In this document: in pieces, positions 49,608-58,254 of the stretch
Layout of the letters: every line of letters begins with the position of its first letter
How positions within the stretch are numbered: position 1 is the stretch's first letter
Source of the DNA: an uncultured Victivallales bacterium
Lineage (GTDB): Bacteria; Verrucomicrobiota; Lentisphaeria; Oligosphaerales; JAFGRS01
DNA length: 58,494 bases
NCBI GenBank assembly: GCA_903837355.1
Contig: CAILUI010000076.1
Span: 1-58,494, forward strand
Reading direction: 5' to 3'
Translations under genes and position numbers: made by a program
The notes under the pieces: generated by a model
Told to the model about the DNA's origin: nothing
Databases searched by the model: none
What the model saw: only the letters and a program-made list of their open reading frames with translations

Positions 49608-51749
49608 ATGGATTCGGACGCACCGCAGTCGCGGGAATCGGAGCCACGTGGAAGATCGTTGTGGCGCCTACTTGCAGGGGGTCTGGTGCGCCTCTGCCGG
49701 TTGCCGTTCGACCTGCTTTTCCTGACCGTGGATTACCTGCGCCTGACCCTCTGGATGGGGATGGAGTGGCGAGCGCCGCTGCTGGCTGCGCGCTTGACGG
49801 GCTTCGGCCCGCCGGCGGCCCTCGACACCATCGAGGTATCAGGACGCCGGATGCGGCGTTGTGGGCTGGCCAGGAAATACGGCAACCCGGCTCTGCTGAG
49901 GCTGCTTCTCCCGGACCTCCTGCCAGTGCGTGTCCAGCACGGCAAGGTCATCTGGGCCTGGGAGCAGGGCAGCATCCTGCACCCGACGACCCCGACGCGC
50001 TACATCACACTGGGCCTGGCGTTGGCGCTGGGTTGGGGCGGCCCCGCACTTGTGTTGGCCGTTCCCGTCTCGCGGCATGCCATCCGGCAGCGCCTGCCCT
50101 GGCTACGCCCGGCACCGTCCGCGACCTTAACCCAGCACGCCCGCAGTCGGGAGGCCGTAGCGGGGCTGTGTGCCAATGCTGACCGGCTTCTGGCCGCGGC
50201 ATCCTATCCGGAAGCCCGAGCCGCGTATCGTCAAGCCCTGGCCGTAGACCCCGGTAACCCCACGGCGCTTCTCGGCAGTGGCATGGCGGCCTTGGAACTG
50301 GGGCTGAATAGCGAGGCCGAGGAGAGTCTGAACAAGGTCCTGCGCGACGCCCCCGGCAACCACCGCGCCGCCTGGGGCCTGGCACGGCTCGCGTTCCAGG
50401 CGAGCGCCTACAAGAAGGCCATCGAGGCCCTGAAGAAGGTGCTCGCCGCTCAGCCTGACGATGTGCCGGCCCTGGCCCTGCTGGCAGACTCCCACCGCTG
50501 CCTGGGCGAACTCGACCAGGCCCTCGCAGTAGCCCTGGATGCCCTCAAGCGGAGCCCCGCGGACGGGAAGTTGATGCTGACGGCGGCCGGGATTCAGGTG
50601 GACAAAGAGAACCTGGACGAAGCCGAGAGCCTCTTCCGCAAGGCCTTGGAGGCCGGCGAGAAGGGCGCCGATGGACGGCTCGGGCTGGCACGGTTGCTCC
50701 GAACACGCGGCCGGACCTCCGAGTGCGAGACCGCGTTGCGGTCCATTCTCCAGGATTTCCCGGACCACCCCGATACGGCCGTTATGCTGGTCGATCTGTG
50801 GTCGACACAGGGAGCCACAGCGCGCGCGACGGAGTTCTGCCGAGAGGTCACACAGCGGCGCCCGACAATCTACGCCCTGCGCGAGCGCCTCGGCGGCCTG
50901 CTGATCAGGAGCGGTGACTTCGACGGGGCCTTCGAAACGGCCTCGGCGCTGCTGCGTGACCAGCCTGGAAGTGCGATGGCGCACGTACAACTGGCCTCGA
51001 TCTTCCTGCAGAAGGGCTTGCCGTCGCAGGCCATCGAGCAGTGCCTGACCATACTGCAGCAAGGTAGCAACCCGGCCGAGGCGCATCGACTGCTGGCGGC
51101 GGCCTACATGATGAAGCGGGATCCGGTCCAGGCCATGGCCTCATTGGAGACGATCCTGAAGGCCTTGCCGAACGACCTCGAGTCGCTGATGCGCTTGGCC
51201 GAGTGCCAGGCCCACACGGGCGCAGCGGAGAAGGCGATCGAGACGCTCACCGGGGCAGCACAGCGGCATCCGCTCTCCTTCGTCCCGCTGGCGGAGTTGG
51301 GGCGGCACCATTTCGGCGCCAACCGTCCCGCAGAGGCGCTCGCGGCGTTCCGCAAGGCCTACGAGGTCGCCCCTGGCGAGTGGTCCGCCCAGAACAACCT
51401 GGCCGCGATGCTGGCACTCCAGTCCCAGGAACTCGACCTGGCCCTCGACCTGGCCCGGAAAGCGTACAGTACAGCCCCGGCCAATCCCTCGGTTGCCGAT
51501 ACGCTGGGATGGATCCTCGTGCTGCGCGGCGCCTATGCTGAGGCGGAGCCGTTTCTGGCCTTCGCCGAGGCGACCCTGAGCGACTCGGTATCGCCGCTCT
51601 ACCACCATGCTGAACTGAAGGCGCGCACGGGCGACCGGGACTCGGCCCTGCGCCTGGCCCGCCGGGCCATTGAGGTCGGGGCCAATGCCCCGGACGCGGC
51701 GCGCGCCAGGCAACTGCTGGAGACGCTGACGCGCGAGAAGCAGCGCTAG
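49608..51749 (+). CDS. Membrane-associated TPR-repeat protein
   Basis: 713 residues with AGGAG upstream. Residues ~18-55 and ~130-155 are hydrophobic (LLAGGLVRLCRLPFDLLFL; YITLGLALALGWGGPALVL), indicating membrane attachment near the N terminus. From about 185 onward TPR repeats dominate, with the pattern ..YPEARAAYRQALAVDPGNPTALLG.. repeated at roughly 34-residue steps to the C terminus. It likely scaffolds a complex at the inner membrane, for example in envelope polysaccharide handling. A weak TTGCCG/TACTGT promoter-like pair (16-nt spacer) lies at 49549-49576. The stop overlaps the convergent aminotransferase stop by 4 bp. Confidence 0.8.
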   Translation: MDSDAPQSRESEPRGRSLWRLLAGGLVRLCRLPFDLLFLTVDYLRLTLWMGMEWRAPLLAARLTGFGPPAALDTIEVSGRRMRRCGLARKYGNPALLRLLLPDLLPVRVQHGKVIWAWEQGSILHPTTPTRYITLGLALALGWGGPALVLAVPVSRHAIRQRLPWLRPAPSATLTQHARSREAVAGLCANADRLLAAASYPEARAAYRQALAVDPGNPTALLGSGMAALELGLNSEAEESLNKVLRDAPGNHRAAWGLARLAFQASAYKKAIEALKKVLAAQPDDVPALALLADSHRCLGELDQALAVALDALKRSPADGKLMLTAAGIQVDKENLDEAESLFRKALEAGEKGADGRLGLARLLRTRGRTSECETALRSILQDFPDHPDTAVMLVDLWSTQGATARATEFCREVTQRRPTIYALRERLGGLLIRSGDFDGAFETASALLRDQPGSAMAHVQLASIFLQKGLPSQAIEQCLTILQQGSNPAEAHRLLAAAYMMKRDPVQAMASLETILKALPNDLESLMRLAECQAHTGAAEKAIETLTGAAQRHPLSFVPLAELGRHHFGANRPAEALAAFRKAYEVAPGEWSAQNNLAAMLALQSQELDLALDLARKAYSTAPANPSVADTLGWILVLRGAYAEAEPFLAFAEATLSDSVSPLYHHAELKARTGDRDSALRLARRAIEVGANAPDAARARQLLETLTREKQR

Positions 51750-53038
51750 GCCGGCTTGGCCTGCGCCGCAAAGTGCTGCCGCAGGGCTGCCAGGTGGTCG
51801 TTGGTCCGGCGCACCCCCTGCAGGAGCTGTTCCGTGCAGGCCGGACTGGCCAGCAGGGCCTGGTGCATGAGAACCAGCCCGGTCTGCTCCGCGGCCTGCT
51901 CGACGCCAGGCAGGCGCAGCGTCGCGTAGTCCTGTTGCCCCTGGCGCTGCCGATACGGCACCGGACTGGTGCGGTCCGCCAGATTGAGCAGCGGGTGGCG
52001 GTAGACGGGGGCGTAGGGGGTCGCCAGGCCGATGCCCTCGGCCTGCAGGGCCTGGCAGTACTGCCCGCGCGACAGGCCGTCGGCGCCGGTGGGGTCAAAG
52101 CGCAGTGTCATCCCATAGTACGCCTGAGTGGTGACGCGCGGATCGCGGGGGACGGCCTGCAGCGGTCCGCCCATGCCGGCCAGGGCCTCGGCCAGCACCC
52201 GCGCCGTTGCTTCACGCTGCGCGGTCTGTGCTGCCAGGCGGCGCAGGCCGCAACGCAGCAGGGCCGCCTGCATCTCGGTGATGCGGTAGTTGTGGCCATA
52301 GCGCCCGCCAGGCACGAGTTGGTCGTAGGGTGCATGCTCGGCATCCGCCGGGGCCCAGCCGACCTGCTTGAGGGCGAAGATGGTCCGGTAGACCTCGGGG
52401 TCGTTGCACGACACCGCGCCGCCTTCACCGGAAGTCAGGACCTTGCTCTGCTGGAAGCTGAAGCTGCCCGCGTCCCCCAGTGCTCCGGCGGCGGTCCCGC
52501 GCCAGCGGCTGCCATGCTGGTGCGCCACGTCCTCCACGACCTTGATGCCGTGCTGCCGGGCGATCTCGGTGATGGCGTCCATGTCACACATGCAGCCATA
52601 CAAATGCACGGGGATGACCGCCTTGGTCCGCGGGGTGATGGCGGCCGCAAAGCTCGCCGGATCCAGGCAGAGGGTCGCCGCGTTGACGTCGGCAAAGACC
52701 ACCTCGGCGCCAATGTCCATAGCCGCTTGTGCCGTCGCTACCCAAGTCAGGCCGGGCACGATGACTTCGTGGCCCGGTTCGACGCCCACCGCCTGTAGGG
52801 CACACTGCAGCGTGACCGTCCCGTTGGCCAGGCACAGGCAGTAACGCGTCCCCAGAAAGCGCGCGTACTCCTCGCAGAAAGCGCGCTCCTGTGGCCCCAG
52901 CCAACTCCAGGTACCGCTGCGCACGACGCTGGCCACGGCCTCGACATCGGCTTCCGTTACCAGCGGCCAAACCGGGCGCGGCAAGGTCTGCGCGGCCAGG
53001 CCGCCCAGGAGTGCCGGCTTCGAGTGCTCGTTCATCAT
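51746..53038 (-). CDS. DegT/DnrJ/EryC1/StrS family PLP aminotransferase
   Basis: 430 residues. The fourth-codon ATG (53038) is preferred because GGAGG lies 9 nt upstream; the first ATG overlaps that site. Family motifs: SGTWSWLGPQERAFCEEYARFLG..CLCLANGT, PGLTWVATAQA, VHLYGCMCDMDAI, VVEDVAHQHG, and SFSFQQSKVLTSGEGG where the Lys of QSK binds PLP. YGHNYRITEMQAALL is the following conserved segment. Members transaminate keto-sugars to amino sugars for surface polysaccharides, or act as related dehydratases. No sugar-nucleotide dehydratase partner is adjacent. Confidence 0.9.
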   Translation of the reverse strand: MMNEHSKPALLGGLAAQTLPRPVWPLVTEADVEAVASVVRSGTWSWLGPQERAFCEEYARFLGTRYCLCLANGTVTLQCALQAVGVEPGHEVIVPGLTWVATAQAAMDIGAEVVFADVNAATLCLDPASFAAAITPRTKAVIPVHLYGCMCDMDAITEIARQHGIKVVEDVAHQHGSRWRGTAAGALGDAGSFSFQQSKVLTSGEGGAVSCNDPEVYRTIFALKQVGWAPADAEHAPYDQLVPGGRYGHNYRITEMQAALLRCGLRRLAAQTAQREATARVLAEALAGMGGPLQAVPRDPRVTTQAYYGMTLRFDPTGADGLSRGQYCQALQAEGIGLATPYAPVYRHPLLNLADRTSPVPYRQRQGQQDYATLRLPGVEQAAEQTGLVLMHQALLASPACTEQLLQGVRRTNDHLAALRQHFAAQAKPA

Positions 53039-53117
53039 CGCTGCCATCCTCCGCTTTCCGTGTGCATCAGCAGACTATCAGACATGACCCGCGACTCCCG
53101 TCCCGTAGCCGGCCGGC

Positions 53118-55553
53118 TCAGGGCGACGGCGCGGGCGCCAGCTCCAATTCGACGATACCCCAAAGGCCCAGCCGCGGCAGGAAGAGCCGGAGGCCCTCGG
53201 CCAGGGTCTCCATCTCGACGGGCTGCACCTCCTGGCCGGGCGTGTGCCAACGCGCCGCCGCCACCGGGCTGCCGAGGGTGCCTGTGGGCAGAATGATGGA
53301 GACCCAGCGCACCTCATCGTCGCCGCTATGGTTGAGCACATGCAGCGCCAGCAGGCGGCGCGCCGGGTCACGCGGCGCCCGCGGCAGCACGACGAGGCCA
53401 GCAGGACCCCAGACGCGGCAGCGGCTGCAGGCGCGCAGATCGCGATCGTCGAGGTCGCGGTCCTGGCTGATCGGGACGGTCTCGGCCAGGGCCGCCAGGG
53501 CCTGCCGGTCGGCCTCGGGGAGAGCCTGCGGGTCGCAGGCCAGCAGGATCCATTGCAGGGCCTCGAGCCGCTCGCTCCGCAGGGCGGCCGGATAGTAGTT
53601 GGACCCCACCGGTGCGATCACGAAAGGGACCCCGGCGTCGAGCAAACGCTGGCAGGCGGTGGCGCTGCGCGCCGCATCCGGATGGTCAAGGTCAATGACG
53701 AGGGCAACGCTGGCACAGGTATCCAGGCCGTCCAGCAGTGGCCGCGAGCGGCGCACGAAGTCGAAGAGGTCGCCGTACTCGGCCACGGTGCCGAAGTAGC
53801 GCGGCTTGATGCCGCTGGCATCGCTGCCCATGTAGATGTCCCAGGGCACCAGCATCGGCTGTCCGAGAGCGTAACTCGTCGCGATGGCGCGGCGGGTGGT
53901 GCGAACGTCCGGAGGGATGGGCGAGAACACCTGCCAGGTGCCCAGGGCCTCGGCCACCCGGGCCGGGACCACCAGGTTCAGCAGGTCCAGAGGTGAGGTC
54001 TCACCCTCGAGGAAATCGACCCCGTCGACCAGGAAGTTGTCGCGTTGCCCCGGACGGTGCAGGGTGGTGTTGACGGAGAACGGTACGCGGCGGCCGGCGG
54101 CCGCATCGACGGCCTGACGCAGGTCACCAAAGAAGCGGCGCACGGAGCGCCGCTGGAAGGCCTCGAACAGAGGTGTGGTGGGCAATCCGGCGCGTCTGGC
54201 CAGGTAGGTGGCGGCGGCTGTGATGCCGTTGCGGCGCAGGAACTCGCGGTAGTCGAAGCGGTCGAGGGGCTCGAGACCCAACTCCTGCCGGGTCGCCGGC
54301 GGCACGTTGGCGGCCAGATCGGCGCGAAAGAGCCGCATGCAGTCGTCGCAGAAGCAGGCTCCGCTCCAGCCGTGGGCGCTGACCACCATGCCCCAATCGT
54401 CGAACTGCACCCAGTCCACCCCGAACCCGAGGGCTTTGCCGGCCCGTTCAACGCTCAGGGCCAGGAAGCGCGGGCGGTTGTTGCAGCCCCAGTACCAGGG
54501 CGCGACGCGGTCGAAGGCCACCATCCAGGGTGCGATGACCGGCTTACCGTCCAGATCGCGGGCCTGGGCCTCAGGTTCACTCGCCCCGGCGATGGAGTTG
54601 ATGGCGCCCTGCACCGTTGCCACCCCCGCCGCGCGGCAGGCGGCAACGAAGTCCGCGGCGCTGGTGTAGTGCCAGAGCAGACGGTCCGGGCGGAAGGCCG
54701 TGACCGCCGCCAGCGCGTCTGGCCGCTGGCTGCGGCAACTGAAGACCACATCACCACGCTGGAAGAGTCCGCTGGGGGGCGGGGTGCCGGCCGTAGCCCG
54801 CTCCAGGGGCAGTCGGGGCCCGACCTCCGCGGCCAGTAGTCCGAGTTCCGCCGCGGAGAGGGCACGGTCGTAGATGCGCAGGCTGTCGAAGCTCCCACGG
54901 AAGGGCCTGATCTTGCCCAGGTTACCGACCTGCAACGGGCCGTCGGCCGCATCGGGCACAGGAATCGCGGTCCACTCGGCGACCCGCCGCAACGACGTGC
55001 TGGCCGTGGCCTGATACAAGGCCGCCCGGCCGGCCGCCCGCTCATGCACAACCGCGACGAAGGTCCATTCGCCAGCGCGCCCGCCGGCCGCGCCTGCCGG
55101 AATCGCGTAGCGCTGGTCGGCGCCGCCGTGGCGCAGGCTGAAGCCCAGCGTGGAGCCGCTGAGAACCAGGTCCCACTGGTTGGAGAAGTAGAGCAGCCGC
55201 GCGATGGAGTTTTCCCCCGCCGGCTGAAACCACAGGGCCAGGGTAACGACCGCGAGGTTGTTCAGACCGGCATGCTCATAGACCACGGCCCCACCGGCCG
55301 GCGTCTCGCCCGGCCCGCCGGCCCGCGACGGCCGCAACTGGCCCATCCCCATGCCCCGGATACCGGGACTTGGTAACGGCCCTTCGCCCGCGGCATACTC
55401 CTCGACCTTGGCCGTTCCCCCCAGCGAGCCGGTGTTGGCCAACCCGCCGCCGAAGGTGAGCTCAAGCAACGGCCCAGGCGCCGGCAGGGTCCCGGCTGCC
55501 AGACTGCCAGCAAACAGCAGGGAGAGATAACCGACAGAGGCATGGTGACACAT
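53118..55553 (-). CDS. Secreted LamG plus glycosidase-like protein
   Basis: 811 residues from an ATG at 55553 that opens a short signal peptide (VGYLSLLFAGSLAAGTLPAP); no good ribosome site is visible. Residues ~27-245 form a LamG domain (VTLALWFQPAG, WTFVAVVHERAAG, GSFDSLRIYDRALSAAELG). Residues ~260-700 look like a TIM-barrel glycosidase-like domain: RPDRLLWHYTSAADFV, ALGFGVDWVQFDDWG, SGACFCDDCMRLFRADL (a CxxC pair seen in many such secreted proteins). A C-terminal beta domain closes it. VQFDDW could carry a catalytic Asp; this is a guess. Likely a degradative enzyme of unknown specificity. Confidence 0.7.
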   Translation of the reverse strand: MCHHASVGYLSLLFAGSLAAGTLPAPGPLLELTFGGGLANTGSLGGTAKVEEYAAGEGPLPSPGIRGMGMGQLRPSRAGGPGETPAGGAVVYEHAGLNNLAVVTLALWFQPAGENSIARLLYFSNQWDLVLSGSTLGFSLRHGGADQRYAIPAGAAGGRAGEWTFVAVVHERAAGRAALYQATASTSLRRVAEWTAIPVPDAADGPLQVGNLGKIRPFRGSFDSLRIYDRALSAAELGLLAAEVGPRLPLERATAGTPPPSGLFQRGDVVFSCRSQRPDALAAVTAFRPDRLLWHYTSAADFVAACRAAGVATVQGAINSIAGASEPEAQARDLDGKPVIAPWMVAFDRVAPWYWGCNNRPRFLALSVERAGKALGFGVDWVQFDDWGMVVSAHGWSGACFCDDCMRLFRADLAANVPPATRQELGLEPLDRFDYREFLRRNGITAAATYLARRAGLPTTPLFEAFQRRSVRRFFGDLRQAVDAAAGRRVPFSVNTTLHRPGQRDNFLVDGVDFLEGETSPLDLLNLVVPARVAEALGTWQVFSPIPPDVRTTRRAIATSYALGQPMLVPWDIYMGSDASGIKPRYFGTVAEYGDLFDFVRRSRPLLDGLDTCASVALVIDLDHPDAARSATACQRLLDAGVPFVIAPVGSNYYPAALRSERLEALQWILLACDPQALPEADRQALAALAETVPISQDRDLDDRDLRACSRCRVWGPAGLVVLPRAPRDPARRLLALHVLNHSGDDEVRWVSIILPTGTLGSPVAAARWHTPGQEVQPVEMETLAEGLRLFLPRLGLWGIVELELAPAPSP

Positions 55554-55793
55554 GGTGCGCAAAATCTGACTCCGCTGCGTGGCTTCGCGGTGGCTAATGT
55601 GGCCACGCGGCGCTAGGAAGCAAGGCGCCCCACCAGGGCCATCCGGCCCGGCGGTCGCGGCGGAGCGGCGCGGCACCAGGCAGCGTTGCTTTTCCCCGGC
55701 CAGGGCATACCTTCCTTGTCCGCAGGGCCGTCAGGGGCGCTGCCGCAGGTTCCCCGGCCGGAAGCAGGGCCCCACAGGCAAGCAGGTGCAGGT

Positions 55794-56705
55794 ATGGCAG
55801 CCAAACGCATCCTGATTATCGGCGGCAGTGGCCACGTCAGCGGCGCGCTGGCGCGGCAGGCCGTGGCGGCCGGGCATGAGGTCACCATCGTCACCCGTGG
55901 ACAACGGGCCATCCCGCCCGGAGTGACCGCCCTGATCGCTGACCGTCAGGACCGCGCGGCGCTGCCGCGGGTGTTGCCCGGTGGCGTGGTCTGGGACCTG
56001 GTGGTCGACTGCATCGGCTACGAGCCCAAGGACGCCCAGCAGGACGTCGCCCTCTTCGCCGACGGCGCCCGGCAGTTGGTCTTCATCTCCACCGACTTCG
56101 TCTTCGATCCGGCCCGGCGCCGCTTCCCGCAGCCCTTCGATAACCCCCACTTCCTCACGGACGACAGCTACGGGGCCAGGAAGCGCCGCTGCGAGTTGGA
56201 GTTCATCCAGGGCGACACCCGCGACCTGCAGTGGACCATCTTCCGCCCCTGCCACATCTACGGCGCACCCTCGCAGTTGGGCTGCCTGCCCGCCGCGGCG
56301 CGCGATCCGCAGTTGCTCAACAAGTTGCGGGCGGGCGAGCCGGTACGCCTGGTCGGCGGTGGCCATTTCCTGCAGCAGCCCATCCTGGTGACCGACCTGG
56401 CCGGACTGGTCTTGAGCGTTATTGGTAACCCATTATCACATAAGAAGATCTACGGCGCGGCCGGGCCCGACATCGTGGCCTCGCGTGAGTACTATGAGAT
56501 CATCGCCAAGACCCTCGGTGTACCCGTGCGCTTCGAGGAACTCCCGGTGGCGGCAGCCGTGCAGGAACACCCGGAGTGGCGCAGCTTCCTGTGCCACCGC
56601 CTCTACGACCTCGCGCCCCTGCGACTGGACGGCCTGAAAGTACCGAACACGCCGCTGGCCGAGGGCTTGGCGGCACATACGGAGTGGCGCCTGCGGCAAG
56701 AGTAA
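55794..56705 (+). CDS. NAD-dependent epimerase/dehydratase (extended SDR-like) protein
   Basis: 303 residues from the ATG at 55794; AGGTGCAGGT precedes it. ILIIGGSGHVSGALARQAVAAGHEV is the Rossmann GGxGxxG start, followed by VTRGQ, VVDCIGYEPKDAQQDVALFA, LVFISTDFVFD, and YGARKRRCE (the YxxxK-like pair). FRPCHIYGAP is the typical sugar-binding turn. It probably modifies a nucleotide sugar or other sugar derivative. It lies 17 bp before the GH5 gene and is likely co-transcribed with it. Confidence 0.85.
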   Translation: MAAKRILIIGGSGHVSGALARQAVAAGHEVTIVTRGQRAIPPGVTALIADRQDRAALPRVLPGGVVWDLVVDCIGYEPKDAQQDVALFADGARQLVFISTDFVFDPARRRFPQPFDNPHFLTDDSYGARKRRCELEFIQGDTRDLQWTIFRPCHIYGAPSQLGCLPAAARDPQLLNKLRAGEPVRLVGGGHFLQQPILVTDLAGLVLSVIGNPLSHKKIYGAAGPDIVASREYYEIIAKTLGVPVRFEELPVAAAVQEHPEWRSFLCHRLYDLAPLRLDGLKVPNTPLAEGLAAHTEWRLRQE

Positions 56706-56722
56706 CGGGAGGTCACAGACAG

Positions 56723-58246
56723 ATGACGTGGAGAACAGGCATGGCACTGCTACTCATCGGGGTGACCGGCGGCGCGGCCGTCGGGCGGGCGGCCGAGGAC
56801 CCATGGCAGGAGGCCAGCGCGCAGAAACTGCCACGCTGGCACGGCTTCAATCTGCTGGAGAAGTTCCAGAAGGCCTCCAGCAAACCCTTCGTCGAGGCTG
56901 ATTTCCGCCTGATCTCACAGTGGGGCTTCAACTTCGTCCGCCTGCCGATGGACTACCGTACCTGGATCGTCGACGGCGACTGGCGGCGGCTGAACGAGGA
57001 CGTGCTGAAGGAGATCGACCAGGCCGTGAGTTGGGGCGAGCAGTACGGCGTCCACGTCTGCATCAACTTCCACCGCGCGCCCGGTTACACCGTCGCCGAG
57101 CCCAAAGAGGCCAAGAGCCTGTGGACCGACCCGGAAGCCCAGGCCGTCTGCGTCCAGCACTGGAGCGCCTTTGCGCGCCGCTACAAGGGCATCCCGAACG
57201 CCCGCCTCAGCTTCAACCTGATGAATGAGCCGGCCAACGTCGATGGCCCAACCTACGCGACGGTGGTGAAGCTGTTGGTGGACGCCATCCACCAGGAGGA
57301 TCCACAGCGCCTGGTGATCTGCGATGGCCTGCAGTGGGGCTCGAAGCCGTGCCTGGAATTGCTGCCCCTGGGCGTGGCCCAGGCCACCCGCGGCTACACG
57401 CCCTTCCAGATCACGCACTACAAGGCCAGTTGGGTTCAGGGCACGGACACGCTGCCGCTGCCGACCTGGCCGCGACTGCTGATCCCTGGCGTACTCTACG
57501 GGCCAAGCAAGCCGGAGTTCGCCGGAGCGCTGCGGCTCGACGGACCGTTCGCCGAGGCCTACCGCCTGCGTCTGCACGTCGGCGTGGTCTCGGCCAAGAG
57601 CACCCTCGTCGTCCGTGCCGATGGCGCTGAGATCCTGCGCCGGGAGTTCGTCTGCGCAGCGGGCGAGGGCGAGTGGAAAAGGGCCGAGTTCAAGGCCCAG
57701 TACAACCTCTACCAGAACGTCTACGACCTGGATTGCACAGCGCTGATCCCCGCCGGTACCAAGGTGGTCGAGTGCAGCAACGAGGCCGGCGACTGGATGC
57801 AGGTGACCGAACTGGGCCTGACGCCGCAGGGCGCCGCCGCGGACGAGCGGAAGGTCGGCCTTGATACCGGCTGGGGCCGGAAACCGGGCAGCGTGCGCTT
57901 CGCTCCGGCGGGCGCCAGCGGGCCGTTCGTCGCCGGTTCGTCGGAGAACCGCGAATGGCTGCGCGAGACCACCATCGCGCCGTGGCAAGAGGCCGAGGCC
58001 AAGGGCATCGGCATCATGGTCGGCGAGTGGGGCGCTTTCAACAAGACCCCGCACGAGGTCTTCCTGCGCTGGGCCGAGGACTGCCTGCGCAACTGGCAGG
58101 AAGCCGGCTGGGGCTGGGCGGTGTGGAACTTCCGCGGTTCCTTTGGCGTGCTCGACAGCGACCGCGCCGATGTGACCTACGAAGCGGCCGAGGGCCACAA
58201 GCTCGACCGCGCCTTCCTGGATCTGCTGCAACGCTATGCGAAGTAG
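56723..58246 (+). CDS. Secreted GH5 (cellulase-type) glycoside hydrolase with inserted beta-sandwich
   Basis: 507 residues. The ATG at 56723 has GGGAGGT upstream and opens a signal peptide (about 1-23, ending VGRAAED). GH5 motifs: LPRWHGFNLLEKF, WGFNFVRLPMDYRTW, HVCINFHRAPGY, SFNLMNEP with acid/base Glu169, and GIMVGEWGAFN with nucleophile Glu435, then WGWAVWNFRGSFGVLDS. Between strands 6 and 7 (about residues 255-400) a beta-rich insert occurs, with RLDGPFAEAYRLRLHVGVVS, TLVVRADGAEILRREFV and VVECSNEAGDWMQVTELGL; it resembles a carbohydrate-binding sandwich. Likely an endo-beta-glycanase or related; specificity unknown. Confidence 0.88.
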   Translation: MTWRTGMALLLIGVTGGAAVGRAAEDPWQEASAQKLPRWHGFNLLEKFQKASSKPFVEADFRLISQWGFNFVRLPMDYRTWIVDGDWRRLNEDVLKEIDQAVSWGEQYGVHVCINFHRAPGYTVAEPKEAKSLWTDPEAQAVCVQHWSAFARRYKGIPNARLSFNLMNEPANVDGPTYATVVKLLVDAIHQEDPQRLVICDGLQWGSKPCLELLPLGVAQATRGYTPFQITHYKASWVQGTDTLPLPTWPRLLIPGVLYGPSKPEFAGALRLDGPFAEAYRLRLHVGVVSAKSTLVVRADGAEILRREFVCAAGEGEWKRAEFKAQYNLYQNVYDLDCTALIPAGTKVVECSNEAGDWMQVTELGLTPQGAAADERKVGLDTGWGRKPGSVRFAPAGASGPFVAGSSENREWLRETTIAPWQEAEAKGIGIMVGEWGAFNKTPHEVFLRWAEDCLRNWQEAGWGWAVWNFRGSFGVLDSDRADVTYEAAEGHKLDRAFLDLLQRYAK

Positions 58247-58254
58247 GGGAGGCC

